This document shows, one piece after another, positions 43,818-51,776 of a stretch of 64,000 bases of DNA. The notes beneath the pieces were generated by a model, which did no database searches, was not told where the DNA came from, and was given only the letters and a program-made list of their open reading frames with translations. Made by a program: the position numbers and the translations under genes. Every line of letters begins with the position of its first letter. Within the stretch, counting starts at the first letter, position 1. This DNA is from Micrococcus sp. EYE_212 (GTDB lineage: Bacteria > Actinomycetota > Actinomycetes > Actinomycetales > Micrococcaceae), in contig NZ_JAHXOZ010000006.1 of NCBI RefSeq assembly GCF_023147585.1, positions 1 through 64,000 on the forward strand, in the 5' to 3' direction.

Positions 43818-44369
43818 TCAGAGCGCGGTGAGCCCGTGGAAGAGGTTGCGATGCAGCGCCGCGGGCGGGCGGGCGTCCGTGTGGTCCGCGAAGCCGGAGA
43901 CCTCCAGCAGGGCGACGACGTGATCCCCGGCGGGCACCTCGGTGTGCAGGCTCGTCTCGAGCCACAGGGAGGACCCCTCGAGCAGGAGCGCGCCGTTCGG
44001 GCTGACGTGCACGTCGATCCCCGCGAGGCGGTCCCCGGTACGGGAGGCCAGCTGCCCGCACAGGTGCGCCTGGTCCTCCGCGAGCAGCGACACGCCGATC
44101 GACTCGGCCCGGCGCAGTCGGGGCCACGTGCGCGAGGTCAGCTGTGCGGAGAAGGAGACGAGCGCCGGCTCCCACGAGACGCCCACGCTGAAGGAGGAGG
44201 AGACCATCACCTCGGGGTGCCCGTCCACGAGGCCGGCGACGGCGACGACGCCGGTCGGGAACGCCGCCAGGCCGGGGCGCAGGCGATCGCGGGAGACGTC
44301 GGCCTGCCAGGCGGGGTGGGCGCCGGCAGGCCGGCAAGGGGCGTGGTGGTCGGTCAGGGTCAAGGTCAT
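43818..44369 (-). CDS. Flavin reductase family protein
   Basis: A 183-residue FMN-binding split-barrel protein with FPTGVVAVAGLVDGHPEVMVSSSF near residues 37-60 and VGVSWEPALVSFS following, the flavin_reduct pattern. It would reduce FMN or FAD with NAD(P)H for a partner monooxygenase. The start follows GAAGAGGACCC. A SAM-IV riboswitch in its leader suggests the partner works in methionine or organosulfur metabolism; no monooxygenase gene is adjacent, so the partner is elsewhere. Confidence 0.87.
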   Translation of the reverse strand: MTLTLTDHHAPCRPAGAHPAWQADVSRDRLRPGLAAFPTGVVAVAGLVDGHPEVMVSSSFSVGVSWEPALVSFSAQLTSRTWPRLRRAESIGVSLLAEDQAHLCGQLASRTGDRLAGIDVHVSPNGALLLEGSSLWLETSLHTEVPAGDHVVALLEVSGFADHTDARPPAALHRNLFHGLTAL

Positions 44370-44477
44370 GGCGCGGGTCCTCTTCGTGACGGACGCGGCT
44401 CCGCGAAGGGCGGTTCACCTGAGCGGATCGGCGTGATCCGCGGAGACGCGAGTACTTGCCCGTCGGGGTCCTCCGCC

Positions 44478-44567
44478 GGGCCGAATCCTCACCTGGAGCA
44501 CCCCACTACTGCGTGAGAGGGTTGCCGCCCCGCCGGCCAGGGCCGTGATGACGGGGACTCGTGATTC
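44478..44567 (-). promoter_or_regulatory. SAM-IV-type S-adenosylmethionine riboswitch
   Basis: On the minus strand a P1 stem GAATC/GATTC encloses TCACGAGTCCCCG, a GC hairpin, the hallmark CGGCAACCCTC, then GTGGGGTGCTCCAGGTGAGGA. These elements and their order match the SAM-IV riboswitch of actinobacteria (the type before met genes). Downstream, GCGGATC/GATCCGC (44423-44441) and CTCCGCG/CGCGGAG (44399-44445) can form an expression-platform hairpin before the flavin reductase start. Confidence 0.82.
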
Positions 44568-44844
44568 TGGGGATCAGCCTACGGAGGGGTCCGAGGGATG
44601 GTCAAAGCGGCCCGGGGGGCGGGCGACGCGCGGGGTCACGGAGGGTGCGTCGATCGCCGGGAGGCTGAGGGGGCGGCGCAGAGAAGCTTGTTCGCGACCT
44701 GAGCTGGGGTGGAGCGAAGCATAGAAATGTGATGCTTGACACATGCTCCTGGCCGCAGTCAGGATTCAGTCATTCGAGAGGGGGGGGGAGCTCGAGACCG
44801 CGACCCGCGGCCCCCGCAGGCGGTTCTTTGGAAGGAATCGGATC
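44568..44844 (+). promoter_or_regulatory. Promoter region of the secreted-protein cluster
   Basis: No gene is supported here. A TTGACA hexamer lies at 44736-44741 and is a candidate -35 box. Around it, AAGCAT and ATGCTT form a 6-bp inverted repeat separated by 9 bp. A run of nine Gs at 44780-44788 follows, unusual as an uninterrupted tract. The ribosome site AAGGAA precedes the ATG at 44845. Confidence 0.4.
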
Positions 44845-45405
44845 ATGCGGATGGACATGAAGAAGAGGATCATGGCGGCGTCCACCGGTGCGGTGATGGC
44901 GGCGTCGCTAGCGGTGGCTCCCGTGGCGGGGGCTGCGACCGCGCCCGTGGGAGGGGAGACTGCTACCCCGGACGCGTAATGTGCCGAGGAGTACTGGACA
45001 AGCACCGCCGTGACATCGAACACGTTCAAGCAGTCGTACTCCGCCTACTCGTCAGTGTCCGGGGCTCCCGGAGTCAGGCTCACTATCGCCACCGGGCGCA
45101 CGTTCGGTGTCAGTGGCGACATCACAGGCGAACTCTCTGGCGATGTGAGCGCCATTGTCGCTGGCGTCTCCGCCAAGGTCGGGACCCGTGTGGGAGTCAG
45201 CTACTCGTCTACGAATACCTTCAGCGGTGCTTGGACCGTGCCCAGCACCTACACGAACGGTGGAAAGCTCGCCATCGGCGCCAAGCAGGCACAGGGAACA
45301 TGGAAGCGTCAGATGCTGAACCGCAGCTGCGACGTGGTCACGCTGCGCAGCGGCTCGTTCTACACCCCGTGGCAGCAGTTCTACTTCCAGCACTTCAAGC
45401 TCTGA
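44845..45405 (+). pseudogene. Secreted beta-rich protein gene with an in-frame TAA
   Basis: A good ribosome site and the ATG at 44845 start a classic Sec signal peptide (MRMDMKKRIMAASTGAVMAA, cleavage after PVAGA). After 44 codons a TAA at 44977-44979 interrupts, but the same frame continues for 141 codons to 45405. The continuation is clearly coding: it has two Cys and alternating small/hydrophobic residues (GVSGDITGELSGDVSAIVAG, then VPSTYTNGGKLAIG), like small secreted beta proteins of actinobacteria. It is probably one gene of about 186 residues with a nonsense mutation, unless the stop is read through or is a sequencing error. It heads a cluster with a lipoprotein and an ABC transporter. 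Confidence 0.72.
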
Positions 45406-45418
45406 TGCGGTGAGCGGT

Positions 45419-45449
45419 GCAGCGTCGGGCGCCGGGCGCCGGACGCTGC
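45419..45449 (+). terminator. Strong hairpin between the secreted-protein gene and the lipoprotein gene
   Basis: A 31-bp near-perfect palindrome (GCAGCGTC ... GACGCTGC, one mismatch, single-base centre) lies 14 bp after the stop. It could end or attenuate transcription, so the first gene is made in excess over the transporter. C-tracts of 7 and 9 follow at 45451-45457 and 45462-45470. Confidence 0.8.
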
Positions 45450-45486
45450 ACCCCCCCTATTCCCCCCCCCTACGGACAGGCATGTC

Positions 45487-46083
45487 ATGTTCCCTTTGTC
45501 TCCTTCACGTCGCTTGGCCGCCCTCGCCGCCGCTGTGCTCGTCGGCACGACGATCTCCGGGTGCTCCGCCTCTCAGTCCGACACTCCGACCCCCTCGGGC
45601 ACTTCCACGGCTGTCGCCAGTGCGACCCCTTCGGAGTCAGCCGCCACGAGCGGCTCGTCCGATGCCGGGGCCCAGGCCCCGAACGCGGCAGAGGCTCTCC
45701 CCGCGGCTCTGTTCGAGGAGGGGGGCATGACCCTTGAGGAGTTCGCACGTCAGAATCCGGACTCCGACTCCATCGATGTGGAGCAGGAGTCCGTCCTGGA
45801 GGAGAGGGTCGGTCGGGGCACCCAGGAGATCACGGTGGATGCCCAGAAGGGCGCGGTCCTTCGGGTCGTCCTGCTCTGCCCCTCCGATGCGACTGGCAAG
45901 ACGGACATCCACGTCTCGAGTGGCGATGGCGATGAGAAAACGTGGATGGCCGGATCGGAGGCCCTGTGCGGCGGGTGGTCCGCAGCGACGCCTCCCATAG
46001 AACAGGCCGGGCCAGTGACCTTCACGGTCACCGTGGACAATGACGAGCCCTACCGGGTGGCGTTGACGGTTCCCTCCGAATGA
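45487..46083 (+). CDS. Lipoprotein of the secreted-protein/ABC cluster
   Basis: A 198-residue lipoprotein: signal peptide MFPLSPSRRLAALAAAVLVG with lipobox TISGC near residue 26, a Ser/Thr/Ala/Pro-rich spacer to about 65, then a small domain with GGMTLEEFARQNPDSDSIDVE and a beta-rich half with two Cys (VLLCPSD, EALCGGW). No family is recognised. Its stop overlaps the permease start (ATGA). It may be an immunity or accessory factor for the secreted protein; that is inference. Confidence 0.82.
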   Translation: MFPLSPSRRLAALAAAVLVGTTISGCSASQSDTPTPSGTSTAVASATPSESAATSGSSDAGAQAPNAAEALPAALFEEGGMTLEEFARQNPDSDSIDVEQESVLEERVGRGTQEITVDAQKGAVLRVVLLCPSDATGKTDIHVSSGDGDEKTWMAGSEALCGGWSAATPPIEQAGPVTFTVTVDNDEPYRVALTVPSE

Positions 46084-49004
46084 CGTCCCGACCGCCCCAG
46101 AGCTCGCGAGTCCAGACGAGCACTGGTGAGGGTTCTCGCCGTGTAGGACCAGCCTGGCCCTCCTTCCCCGCCGTGCGGTTGCTGCGCTTGGTGGCCGGGG
46201 CGCTCGCTGTGGCCCTGGTCCTGGGCCTTGGTGTCCAGGCCCAGGCCACACAGCGGCTCAAGGCCCTCGTCGACAGCAGCTGGCGCGGGTCCTATGACCT
46301 GATCGTGTCCGCACCCGCGGCCGCACAGAGCGCGGCAGCCCTCATGGCCCCGCTGGACACGGCCGCCTGGACGAGCTCAGCCGAGCGCCTCAGCCCGGCC
46401 GATCTCGACCGCATCCGGGCGGTGCCCGGTGTCGAGGTGGCCGCCCCGCTCGGCGACGTCGGCGTGCGCAGCGTGGCCAACCAGGACGCCGTCATGATCG
46501 GCTACCCCGCGGACGGCAGCGTGGAGGGTCCCCACGCGTTCGACCTGGACGCGCGGGTGAGCACGGACGACGGACTCGGCCCGCGCCCCGTGCTCGGCAT
46601 GGACGCCACACTGATCGGCTCCTTCTCCGACGGGCCGATCGCGGACGCCCGTCCGCTGCTGGACGATCCCGCCCTCTGCGATCCGGCCCCTCCCGAGCCA
46701 GGCCCCTGCACGGACGTCGAGCTCCCCACCCTTGCCGTCGGTCCCCGCGGTCAGACGCCTCCGCCCGCCCAGCGTGAGGTCCCGGCCGGCACGTACTGGG
46801 CCGCCCCGTGGGCGGACCCCGACCCGCAGGGCAATCGGATGATCGTGGTGGACGCCGCGGCTGAGGCGCAGCTGTTGTCCCTCGGCGGGCACCCCGCCGC
46901 CGCCGACGCGTTCCGCGTGCTAGCGCAGTCCTCGCCCGCCGGCTTCCTCCCGGCTGTCGTCGACAGGCTCTCCGGCGCCGCAACCGAGGAGGCTGAGGCG
47001 CTCGTCAGGGCGAAGGATCGGCTCCCTGCCTACCTCCAGAGCCTGGCGGATGCGGCCGGACGGCCGGTGGACTCACTCACCGCCGTCCCGCTGCTCGCCA
47101 CGAGCGTCGGGTCTGCGCCCCTGACCCTCGAGGTGCGCGCGGCCCCGTACCGGGAGCCGGTCACCCGGCTCGACATCGAGCAGGCGCCGGTGGATCCGCG
47201 GGACCCCACCGCGCCCCGCGGCATCGTGGGGATGCCCGTGTGGGCGCTGCCCGCCGGCGGGACAGCGACGCAGGACGAGGTCTCCACCTCCGACGTCTCA
47301 GGCCGGTTCGGCGGCCTGGGGCTCGGGGTCACCGTGGTCCCCGTGCCGGGGTTGACCACGGGCCGGGACCCGGTCCTGAGCTACGACTCGCCCCGCCTGT
47401 CCCTGGTGCAGGAGACGCGGACCCTGACCCGGCCGGCGTCTGCGGACGAGCCCCTGGCCGAGGCCGCCTCCGTGGAGACCGCCTCCGGCACGCTCCCCGG
47501 CCGGCCCGACGTCGCGGTCACCCGGGCGCTGCCGGCCTCCACGTCCCGGGAGTCCGCGTACTACACGGCCACTGACGATGGCCGACGGTTCGGAACCGGG
47601 GACGCGCCCCTGCTGGTCAGCGTGGGTACCCTTACGCCGGAGCCGGACGCCGCACTCGCGGGGATCGCCCCGCTGCTCACGGATGTCGAGCTGCCCACCA
47701 CCCTGGTAGCGGACCCCGACGGAACTCCGCGGGACGTCCGGCTGCGGCCCGCCTCCACCGGGTTCGGTCTCGCCAACCAGATGCCCGCCGCCTACGTCGA
47801 CGCCGCCTCCGCGGGGGCACTCGGACTGGAGCGGCCCTTCAGCACCGTCCGCGTCCGGGTGGCCGGTGTGGGGGAGGACCTGACGCCGGAGAACCTCGCG
47901 ACGATCGACGCCGTCGCCCAGCGCCTCGAGGCCGCCGGGTTCGCAGCGGTCACCGTGGCCGCCTCCAGCCTGGCGCCCCGCGAGATGCAGGTGGTGTCCT
48001 ACCGGTTCGACTCCACGGAGGGTGATCCCCGGACGGGGCCGCTCGGCACCGTGCGCCAGCTCGGCCCGGAGCTCGCCGCGTCTCAGCGGGTCTCCGCGGC
48101 CGTCGGGACCGCGGGGACCTCGCAGACGGTGACGGTGGTCGTCCTGCTGACCGCCCTGGCGGGGCTGTGCGTGGCCGCCGCGCTGCAGCCACGGCGCCAC
48201 CGGGCGGGTGTGCTGGCGGTCCATGGGTGGACACGCAGCGCCACCGTGACCCGCCACCTCCGCGAGGACGCCGCCACACTGACGGTGCTCGTCGGTGCGG
48301 CAGCCGCACTCGCCGTCGTCGGCACGATGTCCAGGAGCCTCGGCGTGGCGCCCCCGTTGGTGGCCGTGGGCCTCGGGGCGACGGCGGGGCTGGCCGGGGC
48401 CGTGGTGCTTGCGGCGGTGCTCGCGGCCCGCCCCGCCGCGTCGGCAGGTCGGGAGGGGAGCGTCGGCACGGCCCGACCGGCCCGCACCCCGGCGGCGCTG
48501 CTGACCCGGTGGACCGCGCGCACGTGGCCGCGGCTGCTCACCGGCGCGGCATACCGAGCGGCCGTGGCAGCCGGTGCCGGCCTGCTCGTGGCCGTCGTCC
48601 TGCAGGCCCGCCGCGAGGCCGGCGTCTCCGTGCTGGCCAGCGCCGCCGTGGCCCAGGACCTGCCGTTCCGCCTGGTGCTGGGTGCGCTGGCCGCCGTCGT
48701 GGGGATGGTCCTCCTGGTGCAGCTGCACCGGGTGGAGGGCCCGGACGTCCGGGGGGAGGCCACCGTGCTCCTGCTCGCCGGCTGGACCCGTTCCCGGCTG
48801 CTGGGACGCCACGTGCCCGCCCTGGCCGTGGAAGCAATCGCGGTCGCGGTGGTGGCCGGCGTCGTCCTGGCGCTGCTCACCCCCCGCCCGGACCTTCCCC
48901 TCGTGGCGGGAGCGGCCGGCGTCGCCCTGCTCCTCACCCTCGTTATCACCCTGCTCACCCGGCGAGCCCAGCTCGCCCGCGCCTGGAAGGGGCAGCCCGC
49001 ATGA
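46080..49004 (+). CDS. Large FtsX-like ABC transporter permease
   Basis: A 974-residue membrane protein. TM1 lies near residues 35-52 (LLRLVAGALAVALVLGLGV), followed by a very large extracytoplasmic region of about 600 residues with internal repeats of beta-rich segments. Six or so transmembrane segments crowd the last 290 residues (VTVVVLLTALAGLCVAAAL, VGAAAALAVVG, VVLAAVLAA, LVLGALAAVVGMVLLVQL, VAVVAGVVLALL, GVALLLTLVITLL). This resembles permeases of the MacB/FtsX type and the large membrane proteins of bacteriocin loci. It is coupled to genes on both sides by ATGA overlaps. Whether it exports or gives immunity is unknown. Confidence 0.8.
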   Translation: MTSRPPQSSRVQTSTGEGSRRVGPAWPSFPAVRLLRLVAGALAVALVLGLGVQAQATQRLKALVDSSWRGSYDLIVSAPAAAQSAAALMAPLDTAAWTSSAERLSPADLDRIRAVPGVEVAAPLGDVGVRSVANQDAVMIGYPADGSVEGPHAFDLDARVSTDDGLGPRPVLGMDATLIGSFSDGPIADARPLLDDPALCDPAPPEPGPCTDVELPTLAVGPRGQTPPPAQREVPAGTYWAAPWADPDPQGNRMIVVDAAAEAQLLSLGGHPAAADAFRVLAQSSPAGFLPAVVDRLSGAATEEAEALVRAKDRLPAYLQSLADAAGRPVDSLTAVPLLATSVGSAPLTLEVRAAPYREPVTRLDIEQAPVDPRDPTAPRGIVGMPVWALPAGGTATQDEVSTSDVSGRFGGLGLGVTVVPVPGLTTGRDPVLSYDSPRLSLVQETRTLTRPASADEPLAEAASVETASGTLPGRPDVAVTRALPASTSRESAYYTATDDGRRFGTGDAPLLVSVGTLTPEPDAALAGIAPLLTDVELPTTLVADPDGTPRDVRLRPASTGFGLANQMPAAYVDAASAGALGLERPFSTVRVRVAGVGEDLTPENLATIDAVAQRLEAAGFAAVTVAASSLAPREMQVVSYRFDSTEGDPRTGPLGTVRQLGPELAASQRVSAAVGTAGTSQTVTVVVLLTALAGLCVAAALQPRRHRAGVLAVHGWTRSATVTRHLREDAATLTVLVGAAAALAVVGTMSRSLGVAPPLVAVGLGATAGLAGAVVLAAVLAARPAASAGREGSVGTARPARTPAALLTRWTARTWPRLLTGAAYRAAVAAGAGLLVAVVLQARREAGVSVLASAAVAQDLPFRLVLGALAAVVGMVLLVQLHRVEGPDVRGEATVLLLAGWTRSRLLGRHVPALAVEAIAVAVVAGVVLALLTPRPDLPLVAGAAGVALLLTLVITLLTRRAQLARAWKGQPA

Positions 49005-49696
49005 GTGTGATCGCGCCCGTGCTCACCCTCGACCGCGTCCAGGTCGGCTACCGCCATCCCGACGGCGGCACCCGCGTGCTCGTCGAGTCCCTGGACTTGA
49101 CCCTTGCCCCCGGCGACGTCGTCGGACTCTGGGGCCGCTCCGGCACGGGGAAGTCCTCCCTGATCCGCCACCTGGCCGGGCTGTCCCGCCCGCTGTCCGG
49201 ACGGATCATCTACCGCAGCCCCGACGGATCGCTGGCCGGGGAGGTCGCGGACCTCTCGGCCGGGGATCTCGCGCGGTACCGGCGGGTGCACCTGGGCTAC
49301 GTGGACCAGTCCTGCGAGCTCATCGGCGAGCTCTCCGCGCTCGACAACGCGGGTGTGTGGATCCACGGCGGGCGCCTCGCGGGGTCTGTGCCCGAGGCAC
49401 AGCAGACGGTCCGGGGCCAGCTCGAGCGACTCGGACTGGGGCACCGGCTCGGCGCGCCCGCCTCCCGGCTGTCCGGGGGCGAAGCCCAGCGGGTGGCGCT
49501 GGTCAGGGCCCTCTCCAAGCGGCCGCACCTGATCGTGGCCGACGAGCCCACCGGCCACCTCGACGGCTCTGCGGCCCGCGAGGCCATCGCGCTGCTGCGC
49601 GAGCACGCCGCGGCCGGGGCCGCTGTACTCGTGGCCAGCCACGACCCTCTAGTCCACGCAGCCGTCGACCGGGCCGTCCGCGTCGGCGAGGACTGA
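49001..49696 (+). CDS. ABC transporter ATP-binding protein (LolD/MacB-like)
   Basis: A 231-residue ATPase with Walker A GRSGTGKSS near residue 46, signature LSGGEAQR near 158, Walker B LIVADEP near 178 and switch His in ASHD near 213. The Q-loop reads GYVDQS. The insert HLDGSAAREAIALL fits the LolD/FtsE class that works with FtsX-type permeases. The ATG overlaps the permease stop by 4 bp. It powers the adjacent 974-residue permease. Confidence 0.92.
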   Translation: MSVIAPVLTLDRVQVGYRHPDGGTRVLVESLDLTLAPGDVVGLWGRSGTGKSSLIRHLAGLSRPLSGRIIYRSPDGSLAGEVADLSAGDLARYRRVHLGYVDQSCELIGELSALDNAGVWIHGGRLAGSVPEAQQTVRGQLERLGLGHRLGAPASRLSGGEAQRVALVRALSKRPHLIVADEPTGHLDGSAAREAIALLREHAAAGAAVLVASHDPLVHAAVDRAVRVGED

Positions 49697-49725
49697 CCCC
49701 GATCGCATCGACAGAGGAGCGTTCC

Positions 49726-49896
49726 ATACCCCGCACCATCTCCACACCTCCGCTCTCACTCCCCTGCACCCGCTCGAACACGCTCGACGCGGTCCTCGCC
49801 GTCGCTGCCCTGACGGTGTCGGCCTGCGCGAGCGAGAGGGAGGGACCCCGTCCGGTCACCTCCGCCCACGTCCAGGCCGTGGGGAAGGACGACTGA
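49726..49896 (+). CDS. Possible tiny lipoprotein with ATA in place of a start codon
   Basis: GAGGAG, a strong Shine-Dalgarno, is followed 6 bp later by ATA rather than ATG. It begins a 56-codon frame with a hydrophobic segment and lipobox-like LTVSAC near residue 36, then a short polar tail. Gene position and ribosome site suggest a real final gene of the cluster whose start has mutated. No alternative start precedes the hydrophobic segment in frame, so expression is doubtful. Confidence 0.35.
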   Translation: MPRTISTPPLSLPCTRSNTLDAVLAVAALTVSACASEREGPRPVTSAHVQAVGKDD

Positions 49897-49918
49897 GGGA
49901 GCGCCCGGGCCCCCGCGG

Positions 49919-50314
49919 TCAGCCCCGCCCGGCCCCGTCCCGCCCGCGCAGCGCGTCCAGCTGCCGGCGGTCCCGCTTGGTGGGCCGACCCGCGCCGCGC
50001 TCGCGGTAGGGGACGGACAGCAGCTCGTGCGGCACGGGCGGCGGCGAGTGGTCCACGTACTGCTTGACCGCCACCGGCGCGCCCACGCGCTTGGAGATCA
50101 GGCCGGTCACCTCGAGGATCCGCTCGCGGCCGTCCTGCCGCACCCGGATCCGGTTCCCGACGACGACGGACGCCGCCGCCTTCACCGGCTCGCCGTCCAC
50201 GCGGACGTGGCCGGCCCGCACGGCCGCCGTCGCGGCGGAGCGGGTCTTGTAGAGGCGCACGGCCCAGAGCCACGCGTCGATCCGGACGGTCCCCCCGCCT
50301 GCAGGCCCGCTCAT
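49919..50314 (-). CDS. S4-domain RNA-binding protein, Hsp15-like
   Basis: A 131-residue protein with an N-terminal S4 domain (RIDAWLWAVRLYKTRSAATAAV, then GHVRVDGEPVKAAASV, residues 10-55) and a basic C-terminal tail. It matches the Hsp15/HslR type that in E. coli binds free 50S subunits carrying nascent chains to recycle them. It follows hisD by 13 bp on the same strand and may be cotranscribed. Confidence 0.88.
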   Translation of the reverse strand: MSGPAGGGTVRIDAWLWAVRLYKTRSAATAAVRAGHVRVDGEPVKAAASVVVGNRIRVRQDGRERILEVTGLISKRVGAPVAVKQYVDHSPPPVPHELLSVPYRERGAGRPTKRDRRQLDALRGRDGAGRG

Positions 50315-50327
50315 TCCGCCGCCCCGC

Positions 50328-51644
50328 TCACTCGGAGCGCAGGGCGATGGCGGCGCCGTGCGCGGGCAGGCCCTCGTCGGCCGCGAGCGCCTCGATGCCC
50401 TCGGCCACCCCGGCCAGCCCCTCGGCCGTGTAGCGGATCACCTGCTGGGAGCGCAGGAACGTCACGGTGTTCAGCCCGGAGGAGTGCCGCGCGGTGCCGG
50501 AGGTGGGCAGCACGTGGTTGGACCCGGCGGAGTAGTCCCCGAGCGGCACGGGGGAGTGCGGCCCCACGAACACGGCGCCGGCGTTGCGCACCCGGGCCGC
50601 GACGGCGTCGGGGTCGCGCGTCTGGATCTCGAGGTGCTCGGTGGCGTAGCGGTCCGAGACCTCCACGGCCTGGTCCATGTCCCGCACGAGCAGCACGCCG
50701 GACTGCGGCCCGGTCAGCGCGACGCGGACCTGCTCCTCGTGCAGCGTGCCGGGCACCTGTGCCTCGATCGCGGCGAGCACGTCCCGCGCGAGGTCCTCGG
50801 AGTCCGTGATGAGCACGGAGGCGGCCAGGGGGTCGTGCTCGGACTGGCTGACGAGGTCCGCGGCCACGAAGTCGGCGCGGGCCGTGCCGTCCGCGATCAC
50901 GGCGATCTCGGAGGGGCCGGCCTCGGCGTCCACGCCGATGGTCCCCTGCAGGGCGCGCTTCGCCGCGGCCACGTACACGTTGCCCGGCCCGGTCACCAGG
51001 TCCACGGGCGCGCACAGCCAGCCGCCGTCGTCGTCCCGGACGCCGAGCGCGAGCATGGCCACGGCCTGGGCGCCGCCCGCCGCGTAGACCTCGTCCACCC
51101 CCAGCAGTGCGCAGGCCGCGAGCACCGTGGGGTGGGGCAGGCCGCCGTGCTCCCGCTGCGGGGGCGAGGTCACGGCGAGCGCGCCCACACCGGCCGCCTG
51201 CGCGGGCACCACGTTCATCACCACGGAGGAGGGGTACACCGCGCGCCCGCCGGGCACGTAGAGGCCCACGCGGCCCACGGGCACCCAGCGGTTCTCGACG
51301 ACGGCGCCCTCGCCCAGCTCCACCCTGGATCCGGCGGGCACCTGCGCGGCGTGGACGAGACGGGCGCGGCGGATCGACTCCTCGAGTGCGGCGCGGACCC
51401 GGGGGTCCAGCGTCGCGAGCGCCTCCGCGAGCGCCTCGACGGGCACGCGCAGGGACGCCGGGCGGACGCCGTCGAAGCGCTCGGCCAGGTCCAGCAGGGC
51501 GGCGGCACCGCGCTCGCGGACCTCGTCGATGATCGGCGTGATCGCGGGGACCATCGAGGCCACGTCCACGTCCGCGCGGGGGATGATGCTGGACAGGTCC
51601 GCCGTGGCGGTGTCCACGGCGCGGAGATCGGTCACGGAGAGCAC
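50328..51644 (-). CDS. hisD: Histidinol dehydrogenase
   Basis: A 438-residue enzyme for the last two oxidations of histidine synthesis (histidinol to histidine, NAD-dependent, zinc). Visible motifs include [20 protein letters not shown] near 120, the conserved [10 protein letters not shown] near 230, QSEHDPLA near 255 and ATEHLE near 325, with zinc-binding Gln/His/Asp positions kept. The GTG at 51644 was chosen for its GGAGGAT ribosome site. Length is normal. No other his genes lie in this window. Confidence 0.95.
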   Translation of the reverse strand: MLSVTDLRAVDTATADLSSIIPRADVDVASMVPAITPIIDEVRERGAAALLDLAERFDGVRPASLRVPVEALAEALATLDPRVRAALEESIRRARLVHAAQVPAGSRVELGEGAVVENRWVPVGRVGLYVPGGRAVYPSSVVMNVVPAQAAGVGALAVTSPPQREHGGLPHPTVLAACALLGVDEVYAAGGAQAVAMLALGVRDDDGGWLCAPVDLVTGPGNVYVAAAKRALQGTIGVDAEAGPSEIAVIADGTARADFVAADLVSQSEHDPLAASVLITDSEDLARDVLAAIEAQVPGTLHEEQVRVALTGPQSGVLLVRDMDQAVEVSDRYATEHLEIQTRDPDAVAARVRNAGAVFVGPHSPVPLGDYSAGSNHVLPTSGTARHSSGLNTVTFLRSQQVIRYTAEGLAGVAEGIEALAADEGLPAHGAAIALRSE

Positions 51645-51776
51645 GGGGATCCTCCAGGGGGTGCAGGTGGGCGGCGCCGCTCCGGAGGGAGCGCTCGGCC
51701 ACGGGGCGGGCGGGCGGTCAGGCTCCATTGTGCTCCGATCCGGGCGGCGTTCGGCCGCGGATGCCAGACTGGCGCC

